Shown: positions 35,830 to 45,645, numbered from the stretch's first letter. The stretch is DNA of 64,000 bases from an uncultured Sphingomonadaceae bacterium (GCA_947493325.1 CANLQI010000001.1:1751375-1815374); one strand, 5' to 3'. Numbers and translations are program-made. The notes: generated by a model not told the origin, from the sequence alone.

Positions 35830-36447
35830 ATGCCAAAAACCGGTATCGCCATTGCTGCCCTGTTCGTTCTCTTGTTTCTTTCAGCCTGCGGAGTGCAGGA
35901 AGGCAAGGAAGATCGCACACATACTGAAGAGGCAGCGCAGAAAACAACCGCCACGCAGGCCGAAGCTGGCCCTGCCATCGGCACCGCCGCGCCGATTGAT
36001 ATGGCGCTGGTAAATGCCGGTGGCGAGAGCCGCAAGATCGCCGATATTGCGGGTGAAAATGGTACTGTTCTGGTCTTTTTCCGTTCCGCCGACTGGTGCG
36101 GCTTTTGCAAGGCGCAGTTGAAAGAATTGCAGGGCATTGCCGATGATGTTGCCGCGCAGGGCTATACGCTGTCCGCCATCAGTTATGACACGCCCGAAAT
36201 CCAAAAGGAATTTGCGCAGCAGGAGGGCCTGACTTTCACAGTGCTGTCCGACAAGGGGTCAAAGATGATCGACGCTTTTGGCATACGCGATCCGGCAGGC
36301 CATGAAACCAAATATGACGGCTATCCATATGCGTCCATCTTTGTTCTGGACACCGATGGCACGGTTAAGGCGCGCACTGTCTCCACCGACTATAAAGTGC
36401 GGCCCACCAATGCACAGATTACCGCCATGCTGGATTCCGGCGAATAA
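35830..36447 (+). CDS. Thioredoxin/peroxiredoxin-like lipoprotein
   Basis: This is an envelope protein of about 205 residues with a lipoprotein signal (LFVLLFLSACG), a low-complexity linker and an AhpC-TSA/Redoxin domain: TVLVFFRSADWCGFCKAQLKEL with a CxxC site (WCGFC), followed by FTVLSDKGSKMIDAFGI. It likely reduces peroxides or disulfides in the periplasm. ATG 35830 has AAGGA upstream; the frame extends 13 codons further without support. Confidence 0.9.
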   Translation: MPKTGIAIAALFVLLFLSACGVQEGKEDRTHTEEAAQKTTATQAEAGPAIGTAAPIDMALVNAGGESRKIADIAGENGTVLVFFRSADWCGFCKAQLKELQGIADDVAAQGYTLSAISYDTPEIQKEFAQQEGLTFTVLSDKGSKMIDAFGIRDPAGHETKYDGYPYASIFVLDTDGTVKARTVSTDYKVRPTNAQITAMLDSGE

Positions 36448-36504
36448 TTGCTGAGCCAATAAAGGCAGACGCTATCGGAAAAAGATATTTGGCGTTAAAG
36501 CCGT

Positions 36505-37131
36505 ATGATGGCGATTGAAACCATCCTGGCTTTTATCATTATTGACCTATTGTTCTGCCTGATGCCAGGGCCAGCCACCATGGTGACGGTTAGTCATGTC
36601 CTGACGGGCGGATTCCGAAATGCTTGGGGTCCGATTGTGGGCATTAATGTGGGTAATTTTATCTGGTACGCCCTGTCCGCCATGGGTCTGGCCGCACTGG
36701 CCACCACTACGCCAGACATGTTTACAGCTCTACGTTATGCGGGCGTGATATATCTCGTGTGGATGGGCATCGCCATGATCCGCGCTGACAGTATTACAGC
36801 AAGCAAACCGCACGCAGTATCTAGCGGTGCACTGGGCTTTGTTAAAGGTTTTGGCAGCGGAATTGCCGTGCATATGTCCAATCCGAAGGCGCTGTTGTTC
36901 TACACTGCGTTTCTGCCGCAATTTATTGACCCCGATAGTCCAATTGGTCCGCAGATCCTGATCCTCGCGGTTATCACTATATTCACAGAGACATTCGGGT
37001 TGCTATTTTACGCAATTATCGCCGCACGCACAGCGCAACTCGCGGTAAAATCAGGCCGCGCCCGTTATTTAAGCCGGGTCAGCGGCGCAGTGCTGCTGAT
37101 AGTTGCGGGCGCGATGCTGTTTATTAATTGA
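36505..37131 (+). CDS. LysE/RhtB family amino-acid exporter
   Basis: This 208-residue inner-membrane protein has five to six hydrophobic segments and the family start LLFCLMPGPATMVTVSHVLTGGFRNAWGPIVGINVG, then HMSNPKALLFYTAFLPQFI. LysE/RhtB proteins export amino acids or homoserine lactones; the substrate is unknown here. Two ATGs in tandem (36505, 36508) make the exact start uncertain by one codon. Confidence 0.93.
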   Translation: MMAIETILAFIIIDLLFCLMPGPATMVTVSHVLTGGFRNAWGPIVGINVGNFIWYALSAMGLAALATTTPDMFTALRYAGVIYLVWMGIAMIRADSITASKPHAVSSGALGFVKGFGSGIAVHMSNPKALLFYTAFLPQFIDPDSPIGPQILILAVITIFTETFGLLFYAIIAARTAQLAVKSGRARYLSRVSGAVLLIVAGAMLFIN

Positions 37132-37179
37132 TAGATTAAATTGCTTGAATTCCGGGCGCCTGTTCGGCATTGAAAACAC

Positions 37180-38070
37180 ATGCGCTGGATCATCATATTT
37201 ACCGTTATTTTTGCCGCTTTGGGGGCCGCCTACCTGTGGTTTACCTCACTTCCCTCCGCGAAACAGCTGGACACGGCTGACAGTTTTTTCAGCAATGAAG
37301 CCAGCTATAAACAGGTGGCCGATAATATCGCCTATAGCGAGAATGATCGCAATGATCTGGATATCTGGGATGCGGAAAATAGCACCAATGCCCCGAAACC
37401 TGTCCTGATATTTTTCTATGGCGGGTCGTGGAACAGCGGTGAGAAAGATCATTACAGCTTTGCGGCCAAAGCTTATGCGGCACGAGGCTTTCTGGTGGTG
37501 CTGCCCAATTACCGCCTATACCCTGCAACCGTCTTCCCCGCCATGATCGAGGACAGCGCGGCGGCGATTGCATGGACGCATGACAATATCGCGGACTATG
37601 GCGGTGACCCGGACAATATTTTTGTGGCCGGTCATAGCGCGGGCGCCTATAATGCCGTTATGCCCGCCCTTGACCCGCAATGGCTCGGTCGGCTGGGCAA
37701 GGATAACAATATTATAAAGGGCGTTGTCGGCCTTGCCGGCCCCTATGATTTCTATCCGTTTAGCTCTGATGCCGCAAAAGCCAGTTTCGGCAAGGCATCA
37801 CGGCCGGAAACAACACAGCCAATCAACTACGCGCACCCGCGCACACCGCCGCTATGGCTGGCAAGCGGCGACAAAGATACGCTCGTCGAACCACGCAATA
37901 GTAAATCTCTTACGAAAAAAACCAATGAATTGGGCGGCAGCGCGAAATATACCGAATATAAGGGTATTGATCATTATCAAATCGTTATGGCCCTCTCCCG
38001 CCCGTTTCGCGGCCAAGCCTCTGTGCTGGACGACAGTGTGGCGTTCATGCGCGAACAGATGGATCAATAG
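37180..38070 (+). CDS. Alpha/beta hydrolase (esterase/lipase, carboxylesterase-like)
   Basis: This 296-residue protein has one N-terminal membrane or signal segment (WIIIFTVIFAALGAAYLWF). The hydrolase domain has the oxyanion region FFYGGSWNSGEKD (HGGG-like with FYGG), the nucleophile elbow GHSAGAYNAV, an Asp in SGDKDTLVEP and a His in GIDHYQIV. It is similar to BD-FAE/acetyl-esterase-like hydrolases. It is likely membrane-anchored facing the periplasm. Substrate unknown. Confidence 0.9.
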   Translation: MRWIIIFTVIFAALGAAYLWFTSLPSAKQLDTADSFFSNEASYKQVADNIAYSENDRNDLDIWDAENSTNAPKPVLIFFYGGSWNSGEKDHYSFAAKAYAARGFLVVLPNYRLYPATVFPAMIEDSAAAIAWTHDNIADYGGDPDNIFVAGHSAGAYNAVMPALDPQWLGRLGKDNNIIKGVVGLAGPYDFYPFSSDAAKASFGKASRPETTQPINYAHPRTPPLWLASGDKDTLVEPRNSKSLTKKTNELGGSAKYTEYKGIDHYQIVMALSRPFRGQASVLDDSVAFMREQMDQ

Positions 38071-38240
38071 AGATTGGACGAGATTTCGTCTGACAAAAGC
38101 GATCCTATCGTTTATCTTGGCGTCAGGCAGATATTTTCATATTCGGTTCAGGCGCAATGGGACACATGCATATCATGACCAGTAAATTATCCGGACATTC
38201 CAGCATATCGCCGTCTGCGCATCAGAATATCGCGCGCTAT

Positions 38241-39581
38241 ATGCGTCAGATCATCGCCCTGTTCCTTGCAATCGCGATCACTGTCCAACCCGCCGCCGCG
38301 CAATCGATATTGCGCGATGCGGAGACGGAAGAATTATTTAATGACATGTCGGAGCCGCTTATCAGAGCTGCCGGTCTTGATCCGAGCAATGTTGAAATCG
38401 TATTAATTGGTGACAGAAGCATCAATGCCTTTGTGGCTGGTGGGCAAAAGGTATATTTGCATAGCGGTCTTATCGAGGCAGCTGATAATGCCAACGAAGT
38501 TCAAGGGGTCATTGCGCATGAGCTAGGCCATATCGTTGGCGGGCATGTTATCCGCAGCAGCGACGGTATCAAAGAAGCAACAGGTATTACTTTGCTCAGC
38601 CTGGTATTGGGCGCAGCTGCCATTGCCGCCGGAGCAGGTGAGGCAGGCTTGGGTATCATCGGCGCCGGGCAGCAGGCTGCAATAGGCAAATATCTGGCCT
38701 TTTCACGCGTTCAGGAATCAAGCGCCGATATTGCTGGCGCAAGTTATCTTTCCAAAGCTGGTATAAGTGGCCGCGGGTCACTTGCGTTTTTCAAGAAATT
38801 ACAGAACCTCGAATTCCGCCTCGCCATCCCGCAGGAGGACAGCTATGGCCGCACACACCCTTTGTCGGGGGAGCGTATCACTGTGCTCCAGGAAGTTTAT
38901 GAAAACGATCCTGCGTGGGAAACACCGGGCGACCCGGAAATTGAAAACAGGTTTCAACGTGTTAAAGCCAAACTGAAAGGCTTTGTGTCGGAGCCTACTG
39001 CAACTTTACGCGATTATCCTGAATATGACAAAAGCGTATCTGCGCGATACGCACGTGCCTATGCTTGGCATAAATCAGCCTATCCGGACAAAGCTCTGGA
39101 AGAAGCCGAAGCGCTTCTCGCGATGGCACCACAAGATCCGTATTTCCTTGAACTCAAAGGACAGATACTGCTTGAATCAGGTCGTCCACAAGACGCAATA
39201 AATCCACTGCGGCAGGCGGTTTTTCTAACCAATAATCAGCCGCTTATCGCTGCACTTTTTGGTCATGCCCTTATCGCTACAGAAGATAAAAAACATTTTG
39301 ACGAAGCCGCCAAAGTACTCAAAGCTGCTGTTTCAAAAGACAATGAAAACCCATTCGCATGGTATCAATTAGGTGTGATCTACTCGAATCAGGGTGATGA
39401 ATCACGCGCACGGCTTGCCTCTGCCGAAGGGTTTGTGCTGCAGCGCAATGCTCCATTGGCGTTGCGCAATGCAGAAACCGCTATGCTGGGCCTACCCGAA
39501 GGCAGCGCAGATTGGATAAGAGCGCAGGATATTGCCATGCTTGCGCGCGTTGCGGTTGAGGAGAGGCGTAAACGGCGCTAG
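38241..39581 (+). CDS. M48 family metalloprotease with TPR region (BepA-like)
   Basis: This is a periplasmic protein of about 446 residues. It has a signal peptide (MRQIIALFLAIAITVQPAAAQS), an M48 zinc protease domain with HELGHIVGGH and the downstream ESSADIAGASYL Glu, and TPR-like helices from about residue 260 to the end. BepA of E. coli degrades or assists LptD and other outer-membrane proteins, so an envelope quality-control role is likely. The frame is open from ATG 38157; I favour 38241 because it gives a standard signal peptide. Confidence 0.9.
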   Translation: MRQIIALFLAIAITVQPAAAQSILRDAETEELFNDMSEPLIRAAGLDPSNVEIVLIGDRSINAFVAGGQKVYLHSGLIEAADNANEVQGVIAHELGHIVGGHVIRSSDGIKEATGITLLSLVLGAAAIAAGAGEAGLGIIGAGQQAAIGKYLAFSRVQESSADIAGASYLSKAGISGRGSLAFFKKLQNLEFRLAIPQEDSYGRTHPLSGERITVLQEVYENDPAWETPGDPEIENRFQRVKAKLKGFVSEPTATLRDYPEYDKSVSARYARAYAWHKSAYPDKALEEAEALLAMAPQDPYFLELKGQILLESGRPQDAINPLRQAVFLTNNQPLIAALFGHALIATEDKKHFDEAAKVLKAAVSKDNENPFAWYQLGVIYSNQGDESRARLASAEGFVLQRNAPLALRNAETAMLGLPEGSADWIRAQDIAMLARVAVEERRKRR

Positions 39582-39618
39582 GATAGCTTCTTAGTTTGCT
39601 AATACAGGAACCTATGAT

Positions 39619-40413
39619 TTGACCGGAATATTCAAAACCCGCAGACCTGCCCTGCCTACTCTGTTTTTTGCAGGGGCCATAATGGGCCTTAGCGCATGTG
39701 GAACCGCTTCCAATGCGCAAACGGATGAAGTAGATGCCAGCGCCGCTCTAAAAGCCGCAGGTTTGGACCAGAAGGACCGCGCCGCAGTCGAGGCCATTGT
39801 ACGCGAATATATACTGGAAAACCCCGAAATCATTACCGAGGCGGTACAAGTTTTGCGGCAGCGGCAGACTGCCGAAAGACTTGAACAGGTGCGCAGTGAA
39901 ATCGAGACGCCATATGAAAGTGCCTGGGCCGGGAATCCCAATGGTGACGTCATCATCGTTGAATATTCGGACTATGCCTGCGGATATTGCGCGCAAAGTG
40001 TAAGTGATATCAGCCAGATACTGGCGCAGGATAAAAATGTGAAGGTCGTATTCCGCGAACTTCCGATCCTGTCCGAAGAAAGTGCGCGGGCCGCCGCATG
40101 GTCTCTGGCTGCTGCGAAACAGGGCAAGTTTTACGATTTCCATAAAGCATTATTCGCAGCGGGAAAGCCTAGCCAGACGACTATAGATAGTGCGGCTCGC
40201 ACCGCCGGGCTTGATATTGCCGCAGCCAGCGCGTTCGCAAATGGACCGCAGGCCCGCCAGCTACTGGAGAAAAACCTTCAGACTGCACAGCTGCTTGAAT
40301 TCACCGGCACGCCAAGCTGGGTCATCGGCGACCGGACGTATAATGGCGCTTTGGGTGTAGACGGCCTGAAAGACGCTATTGCCAAAGCACGCAGCAGCAA
40401 GGCTGGTACATAA
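39619..40413 (+). CDS. DsbA family thioredoxin-fold lipoprotein
   Basis: This 264-residue protein has an N-terminal signal with lipobox (AGAIMGLSACG) and a helical linker, then a DsbA-like fold: VIIVEYSDYACGYCAQSVSDI (CGYC active site) and EFTGTPSWVIGDRTYNGA (cis-Pro loop TP). It resembles ScsC/BdbD-type oxidoreductases found next to M48 proteases. Start is TTG (39619) with AGGAA upstream; the next ATG would cut the signal peptide. It lies between two M48 protease genes, which points to a small envelope protein-folding cluster. Confidence 0.9.
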   Translation: MTGIFKTRRPALPTLFFAGAIMGLSACGTASNAQTDEVDASAALKAAGLDQKDRAAVEAIVREYILENPEIITEAVQVLRQRQTAERLEQVRSEIETPYESAWAGNPNGDVIIVEYSDYACGYCAQSVSDISQILAQDKNVKVVFRELPILSEESARAAAWSLAAAKQGKFYDFHKALFAAGKPSQTTIDSAARTAGLDIAAASAFANGPQARQLLEKNLQTAQLLEFTGTPSWVIGDRTYNGALGVDGLKDAIAKARSSKAGT

Positions 40414-40427
40414 ACAAACTCAAGATT

Positions 40428-41465
40428 ATGAATATGGCTTTCAAAAATACTGGCTTTGGCCTTTTGGCAGCTGTCTTCATGCTATGCGGGTCCAGCGCGG
40501 CCGCTTTCGGCAATGCGGCAGTGGAAAGCTATAAATCGCTACAGGCAAAGGATGCCCGTCTTCTTACTACAGGCTACCGCCTGGTTACCGGCAATGCGGC
40601 CTTTTGCCGCGATACCGAAATGCGCGCCGGGGTGGCCCTGCACGATATCGCCCAATACCGGGACCGCAAAACTGCCCGCGCGGCATATGGGTTTCAAAAC
40701 GACATTGCTGTCCTCGCGGTGGTGGAGGGCAGTCCCGCCCATCAGGCAGGGATCAGGACCAATGACGCCATATTCCGCCTGAATGATACCGATATTTTAA
40801 ACGACATTACGCCTATGCAAAAATGGAATGGCGACAAGAGCATTGCCCGTTTTGTACAGATGCGTGATCGCTGGGAAGCTGCACTGAAGTCAGGGGAGGT
40901 AACAGTCACTCTGGATGCCAACTCAGATAGCACCAACACATCACGAACAGTATCGATTACACCGGTGAAGGCATGTCAAAGCAGGTTCCAGCTTAAACCG
41001 AGCAAGAAATTTGAAGCATATGCAGATGGCCGACTTGTGAGTATAAGTACGCGAATGATGTCATATACCGCCGATGAAGATGAACTGGCAGCGGTGGTGG
41101 CACATGAACTTGCCCATAATCTATTGCAGCATTTACAGCGGCTGGAAGGCGCAGGCCATACAGACGGTCTGTTCAGTGCGTTTGGCCGCAGTGGCCGTTT
41201 GACAAAACAGACTGAAATCGAGGCGGACCGGCTTTCCGTGTGGCTTATGGCCAATGCCGGATATGATCCGCAGGGCGCAATCCGTTTCTGGAACCGCTAT
41301 GGCAAAGAGCATGGCAAGGGCATTTTTTCCGCACCGACGCATTACAGGTACAAGAAACGGATCAAATTGTTTGAGGAAGAAATTGCCAAAATGATTGTCG
41401 CAGGCCGCGGCCCACAAGGATATGCGCCGCCACTGCTGACAAGTGATTTTGCAGATCTTGAATAG
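40428..41465 (+). CDS. M48 family metallopeptidase with PDZ-like insert
   Basis: This 345-residue exported protein has a signal peptide (FGLLAAVFMLCGSSAAAFG), a PDZ-like segment (DIAVLAVVEGSPAHQAGIRTNDAIFRLND) and a zinc protease motif HELAHNLLQH with the third ligand in EIEADRLSVWLMANAGYD. It follows the DsbA-like gene by 14 bases and probably shares its transcript. It acts in the periplasm; substrate unknown. Confidence 0.9.
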   Translation: MNMAFKNTGFGLLAAVFMLCGSSAAAFGNAAVESYKSLQAKDARLLTTGYRLVTGNAAFCRDTEMRAGVALHDIAQYRDRKTARAAYGFQNDIAVLAVVEGSPAHQAGIRTNDAIFRLNDTDILNDITPMQKWNGDKSIARFVQMRDRWEAALKSGEVTVTLDANSDSTNTSRTVSITPVKACQSRFQLKPSKKFEAYADGRLVSISTRMMSYTADEDELAAVVAHELAHNLLQHLQRLEGAGHTDGLFSAFGRSGRLTKQTEIEADRLSVWLMANAGYDPQGAIRFWNRYGKEHGKGIFSAPTHYRYKKRIKLFEEEIAKMIVAGRGPQGYAPPLLTSDFADLE

Positions 41466-41561
41466 TTTTCCGCGCACTGTTCCTGACCATCCAGCGTAAA
41501 ATCGGCAAAACTTGCGCGACAAAATCTATTGCATCTCCCAAAAAGACGCTATGCCTCTTCT

Positions 41562-42689
41562 ATGGCCGTTTTACCCATTCAACCAACACCGTTTTTTGCC
41601 GATAAGAATCGCGCATTCTGGTATCTGCAATCTGCTGGTTGGGCTGGGGCGATGGTGCTGCGCGCAGCGCAAGGCATAGCAAACGGGCAGCCGGTCAGTT
41701 TTCTTATGGTCGTTGTGGTTGCCACAATAGCAGGATATTCAGCCAGCCTGATTATGGCTGTGATTTACCGCTTTCTCATCAATCGCCGTCCACTGGTCAC
41801 ATGGGGCGTTACCGGCATTGTCCTGATTATCATGTCGGCGATCAGCTCATTTATAGATGCCATGGTGTGGACAATTTACAGACCGGAATCAGAGATAACG
41901 ATTACAGGATTTGCGCTCGGCACCATGTATCTCAACCTTACTCTACTCGGCGCATGGTCCGCGCTATATTACGCGATCAATTTCTTTCTGCAGGTCGAGG
42001 AACAGGCCGATCAATTGATGCGTCTGGAGAATCAGGCCACCAGCGCGCAGCTCGCCATGCTGCGCTATCAGCTGAACCCGCATTTCCTTTTCAATACGCT
42101 CAACAGTATCTCGACGCTGGTGCTGCTCAAGCAGACCGAACCCGCCAACGCCATGCTGTCGCGGCTGTCATCTTTTCTGCGCTATACGCTCGTCAACGAA
42201 CCCACCGGCCGCGTCACCGTCGCGCAAGAGGTTGAAACTCTCAAACTCTATCTCGATATAGAAAAGATGCGATTCGAAGATCGCCTGCGCGCTTTTTTCG
42301 AAGTGGACAATGCCGCAAAAGAAGGATTGCTACCATCGCTGCTGTTGCAACCACTGGTGGAAAACGCGATTAAATATGCGGTGACGCCGCAGGAAAGCGG
42401 GGCGGATATCCATGTGATAGCTCAGCTTATCGGGCAGACACTTCGCATTACCGTCTCTGACACAGGCCCCGGATTGCAAAAGAAGGGCGGGCAGAACATG
42501 ATGAAATCTGCTAACGACGTTCCTTATGAAGGTGCTTCGACAGGTGTAGGCCTCGCCAATATCCGGGACCGGCTGTCACAGGCATATGGTGAGGACCATA
42601 AATTCGATACCCGCTCCTCCCCCGAAGGCGGGTTTTCGGTTATTATAGAAATTCCGTTTGAAACGCGGGAACAAAGGCAACTGACATGA
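41562..42689 (+). CDS. LytS/YehU-type sensor histidine kinase
   Basis: This is a protein of about 375 residues with four to five N-terminal membrane segments and no large sensor domain. It has the His_kinase region with the phospho-acceptor His in YQLNPHFLFNTLNSIST and an ATPase domain with N-box LLLQPLVENAIKYAV and the GPG segment VSDTGPGLQ. This is the LytS/YehU/AlgZ class that pairs with LytTR regulators. The gene overlaps the regulator by 4 bases. I use ATG 41562; a TTG 11 codons upstream is less likely. Confidence 0.92.
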   Translation: MAVLPIQPTPFFADKNRAFWYLQSAGWAGAMVLRAAQGIANGQPVSFLMVVVVATIAGYSASLIMAVIYRFLINRRPLVTWGVTGIVLIIMSAISSFIDAMVWTIYRPESEITITGFALGTMYLNLTLLGAWSALYYAINFFLQVEEQADQLMRLENQATSAQLAMLRYQLNPHFLFNTLNSISTLVLLKQTEPANAMLSRLSSFLRYTLVNEPTGRVTVAQEVETLKLYLDIEKMRFEDRLRAFFEVDNAAKEGLLPSLLLQPLVENAIKYAVTPQESGADIHVIAQLIGQTLRITVSDTGPGLQKKGGQNMMKSANDVPYEGASTGVGLANIRDRLSQAYGEDHKFDTRSSPEGGFSVIIEIPFETREQRQLT

Positions 42690-43486
42690 CAATACGCACG
42701 ATTTTGGTCGATGATGAGAAACTCGCAATTCAGGGCATGGAGCTGCGCCTGGAAAAATATGAAGATGTCGAGATTATTGACACCTGCCTGAATGGCCGCG
42801 AAGCCATTCGCAAAATCAAGACGCTCAAGCCCGACCTGGTCTTTCTGGATATCCAGATGCCCGGTTTTGACGGGTTTTCCGTGGTAAAGGGCGTAATGGA
42901 GATCGAACCGCCGCTGTTCGTGTTTTGCACCGCCTATTCCGACCACGCCCTGCGCGCGTTTGAAGCAGAGGCGGTCGATTATCTGATGAAACCGATTGAG
43001 GATGACCGTCTGGCCGATGCGCTGGAGCGGGTGCGGGTACGTATTGCGGAAAAACGCGGCGCAGAAGAAGTCGACAAGCTCAAAAACGTGCTGGCCGCCG
43101 TTGCGCCGGAGGAAATGGAGAAATTCGAGGACGAAGACGAAGTGGCAACCTCGAGCCGCTATGAGCAGCTTATCAATATCAAGGACCGCGGCCAGATTTT
43201 TCGGGTGGATGTGGACACAATCGAGCGCATTGACGCGGCCGGCGACTATATGTGTATCTATACAGCCGATAATTCGCTGATTTTGCGTGAAACCATGAAG
43301 GACCTCGAAAAACGGCTCGACCCCCGCCATTTTCAGCGCGTGCACCGCTCTACGATTGTTAACCTGAGCCAAGTGCGGCAGGTGAAACCACATACCAATG
43401 GCGAGTGTTTCCTGATCCTGGAATCAGGCGCGCAGGTTAAGGTCAGCCGCAGCTACCGCGATGTGGTGGCGCGTTTTGTGCACTAA
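42686..43486 (+). CDS. LytTR family response regulator
   Basis: This 266-residue regulator pairs with the upstream kinase. The receiver domain (IRTILVDDEKLAIQGM, phospho-acceptor Asp in VFLDIQMPGFDGFS, TAYSDHALRAFEAEAVDYLMKPI) is followed by an acidic linker and a LytTR DNA-binding domain (INIKDRGQIFRVDVDTIERIDAAGDYMCIYT, then FQRVHRSTIVNLSQV). LytTR regulators often control envelope or exopolysaccharide genes; targets here are unknown. Confidence 0.94.
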   Translation: MTIRTILVDDEKLAIQGMELRLEKYEDVEIIDTCLNGREAIRKIKTLKPDLVFLDIQMPGFDGFSVVKGVMEIEPPLFVFCTAYSDHALRAFEAEAVDYLMKPIEDDRLADALERVRVRIAEKRGAEEVDKLKNVLAAVAPEEMEKFEDEDEVATSSRYEQLINIKDRGQIFRVDVDTIERIDAAGDYMCIYTADNSLILRETMKDLEKRLDPRHFQRVHRSTIVNLSQVRQVKPHTNGECFLILESGAQVKVSRSYRDVVARFVH

Positions 43487-43504
43487 AGGTTTTTCTTTGA
43501 AGCC

Positions 43505-43960
43505 TTAACGCCGCGCCGCGAAAAATTCCCGGAGTAAAGCCGCCGCCTCATCTGAGCAGATACCGCTGTAGATTTCCGGCACATGCAATATCGTCGGTTG
43601 TTCAAACAGTCTTGGTCCCTGCTCCACCGCCCCGCCCTTGTGGTCGGATGCGCCGTAGTAAAGCCGCCGGATACGTGCATGGGCAATGGCGCCTGCGCAC
43701 ATGGCACATGGCTCCAGCGTCACCCATAGATCACAATCTGTCAGCCTATCATCGCCTAATTCGTGCGCTGCCATCCGCATCGCGGCGATTTCGGCATGCG
43801 CGGTGGGGTCATGAGAAGTGCGCGGGCTGTTGTGCGCGGCGGCTATGACATCGCCATTCTTCACGACAAGCGCCCCCACCGGCACTTCTCCCGCAACAGC
43901 CGCTTTATGGGCTTCGGCAAGGGCAAGCTGCATCATGGTTCGGGCTTGGTTGAGCGGCAT
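43505..43960 (-). CDS. tadA: tRNA-specific adenosine deaminase
   Basis: This 151-residue cytidine-deaminase-fold enzyme converts A34 to inosine in tRNA-Arg(ACG). It has the zinc motifs HAEIAAMRMA (His and catalytic Glu) and EPCAMCAGAIAHARI (two Cys). Length and motif spacing are standard. It is convergent with the LytTR gene, whose stop lies 18 bases away. Confidence 0.94.
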   Translation of the reverse strand: MPLNQARTMMQLALAEAHKAAVAGEVPVGALVVKNGDVIAAAHNSPRTSHDPTAHAEIAAMRMAAHELGDDRLTDCDLWVTLEPCAMCAGAIAHARIRRLYYGASDHKGGAVEQGPRLFEQPTILHVPEIYSGICSDEAAALLREFFAARR

Positions 43961-44110
43961 GCGTGTCAGGATAAAGCCTAAAATTAATGCAGGCCAGCCA
44001 TATCTCTAGATTTACAAAAAGCGAGAATTTCCGGCTATTGGATATTGACGTCAGCACGCATCGGCGGTATTGGACCGCTCTTTCTTACACAGATTATCGG
44101 GATTAGAACA

Positions 44111-44398
44111 ATGTCGCGTATTTGCGAACTGACCGGCAAAGGTCGTATGGTGGGTAACAACGTTTCACACGCCAATAACCGTACAAAACGGGTTTTCCTG
44201 CCCAACTTGCAGAAGGTAACGCTGCTGTCCGAAAAGCTGGACCGCGGTATCAAATTCCGCGTGTCTACTGCGGGTTTGCGTTCAGTCGAGCATAATGGCG
44301 GCCTCGACAACTGGCTGCTAAAAACAGCGGATAGCAAGCTCAGCAAAAACGCGCTGAAAGTGAAGCGCGAGCTGCAGAAAGCAGACGCTGCAGCCTAA
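44111..44398 (+). CDS. rpmB: 50S ribosomal protein L28
   Basis: The 95-residue protein starts [23 protein letters not shown], the typical alphaproteobacterial L28 N-terminus, and ends with a Lys-rich tail. ATG 44111 is the family start; the frame runs 22 codons further upstream without meaning. The gene is followed by a clear terminator at 44427-44460. Confidence 0.97.
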   Translation: MSRICELTGKGRMVGNNVSHANNRTKRVFLPNLQKVTLLSEKLDRGIKFRVSTAGLRSVEHNGGLDNWLLKTADSKLSKNALKVKRELQKADAAA

Positions 44399-44426
44399 AC
44401 CTTTCACAGGTTTTTGAAATTACGCG

Positions 44427-44460
44427 AATCGCGGTAGTTTGAATAACTGCCGCGATTTTT
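44427..44460 (+). terminator. Rho-independent terminator of rpmB
   Basis: AATCGCGGTAGTT pairs with AACTGCCGCGATT (12 of 13, the odd one a G-T wobble) around a five-base loop, followed by TTTT. It may also serve the convergent gene that ends at 44477. Confidence 0.88.
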
Positions 44461-44476
44461 CTTGCCTGTAGCGCGC

Positions 44477-45502
44477 TTACCGGGACACCGCACCGGTTTC
44501 CAAACGGAATTTCATCAGCAATGTACGTTGCCGCGACGAAAAATTATCGTCGGACGCAAGCCATATTATAGTGTGGCCCGCTTCCTGTGTGACAGCAATC
44601 GCTTCCATATTGTCAGTGCTATAGGGCGGCTGTAGTTTGGCCACTTCCCGGCCTGTCCAAACTTTTCCCGGTGCAATATCTTCAGGATTGGCGATCATCA
44701 CAATGGCAGAAGAACCTTCGAAAAATGTATATCTCCGCGTGACCAATATGACGCGCCCATCCGGCAGAATTGCCGCGTCGGTGACGCGGTATCCTGTGGG
44801 GGACCGGTAACCGAAGCGCCGGGTTTCTGTGTCATTGCTCAAGGGATCTTTTGAAAACAAAAGTGCTTCATGGCTGTTATCCGGCCCGAAAGCAGCTTCG
44901 GCAAAAAGGACAAACCGCCCGTCAGATAATCTCAGCATCGCCTCGGCACCGCCATTGCGGGGCCAATGCCGCATCGCCCCAGGACTGGCGCGCGCTTCCA
45001 TCCTGGTAAAAGCGGCATCATAGCGGGCAATGGAGTTGTCATTTTCAAAACCGACCCAGTGGCGCCCCGTACCCTGACTACCTGTGCTCGGATCGAAAAC
45101 CAGCGATTCAGAATCGCGTCTCGATTTATCCCACTCCGGACCGGCAAGGTCGGGCAGCAACCGGACTTGCATGGGAATATCGCGCATTTCCTCCAGATTT
45201 TCATGATGTGGTAAGGTAAATGCAAACATCCTTCCTGCATCGCTCAGCATCAGGACACGCCCTTTGCCCCGGACGAGCATGGAAGAAATCCCGCCAAAAT
45301 GCCGGTTCTTGCTGGTCAGGTGCCATCCGCCCAAAAATACAAGATCGCCGACCTGCACATCGGCTGGATCTTCTTCATTAAGCGCTATGGCTGTAAGGCG
45401 GATATCGGCCCGCGCATTGTTCCAATATAATTGCTGCTGCTGAAAAACCGGGAAAGGCGCGAAGAAAAACAATAGCGCAAGACAGGCGAGAAAACGGGAC
45501 AT
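44477..45502 (-). CDS. Esterase-like activity of phytase family protein
   Basis: This 341-residue exported protein has a signal peptide (FLACLALLFFFAPFPVFQ) and a beta-propeller-like body with GISSMLVRGKGRVLMLSDAGRMFAF, DSESLVFDPSTG, VGFENDNSIARYD and NMEAIAVTQEAGHTIIWLASDDNF. The FENDN and NMEAI-(V/A) segments are hallmarks of this phytase-esterase-like family. Enzymatic activity of most members is untested. It is probably periplasmic or membrane-tethered. Confidence 0.85.
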   Translation of the reverse strand: MSRFLACLALLFFFAPFPVFQQQQLYWNNARADIRLTAIALNEEDPADVQVGDLVFLGGWHLTSKNRHFGGISSMLVRGKGRVLMLSDAGRMFAFTLPHHENLEEMRDIPMQVRLLPDLAGPEWDKSRRDSESLVFDPSTGSQGTGRHWVGFENDNSIARYDAAFTRMEARASPGAMRHWPRNGGAEAMLRLSDGRFVLFAEAAFGPDNSHEALLFSKDPLSNDTETRRFGYRSPTGYRVTDAAILPDGRVILVTRRYTFFEGSSAIVMIANPEDIAPGKVWTGREVAKLQPPYSTDNMEAIAVTQEAGHTIIWLASDDNFSSRQRTLLMKFRLETGAVSR

Positions 45503-45645
45503 ATCCGCCCTTATGAATGGACCATAGATGCACTACAACCGGAATATTCCGTAACGTCCGTCACACTATGGTTGCGCGCTATGCCAGATAGCTGATAGCA
45601 GCGGAAAAGTTACCGGCGGGCGTAACATTTTCCTGCGAGTCGCTT

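Noticed and set aside
42524-43393. Minus-strand open frame of 289 codons
   Set aside because: Antisense to the LytS/LytTR pair, both of which carry full family motifs.
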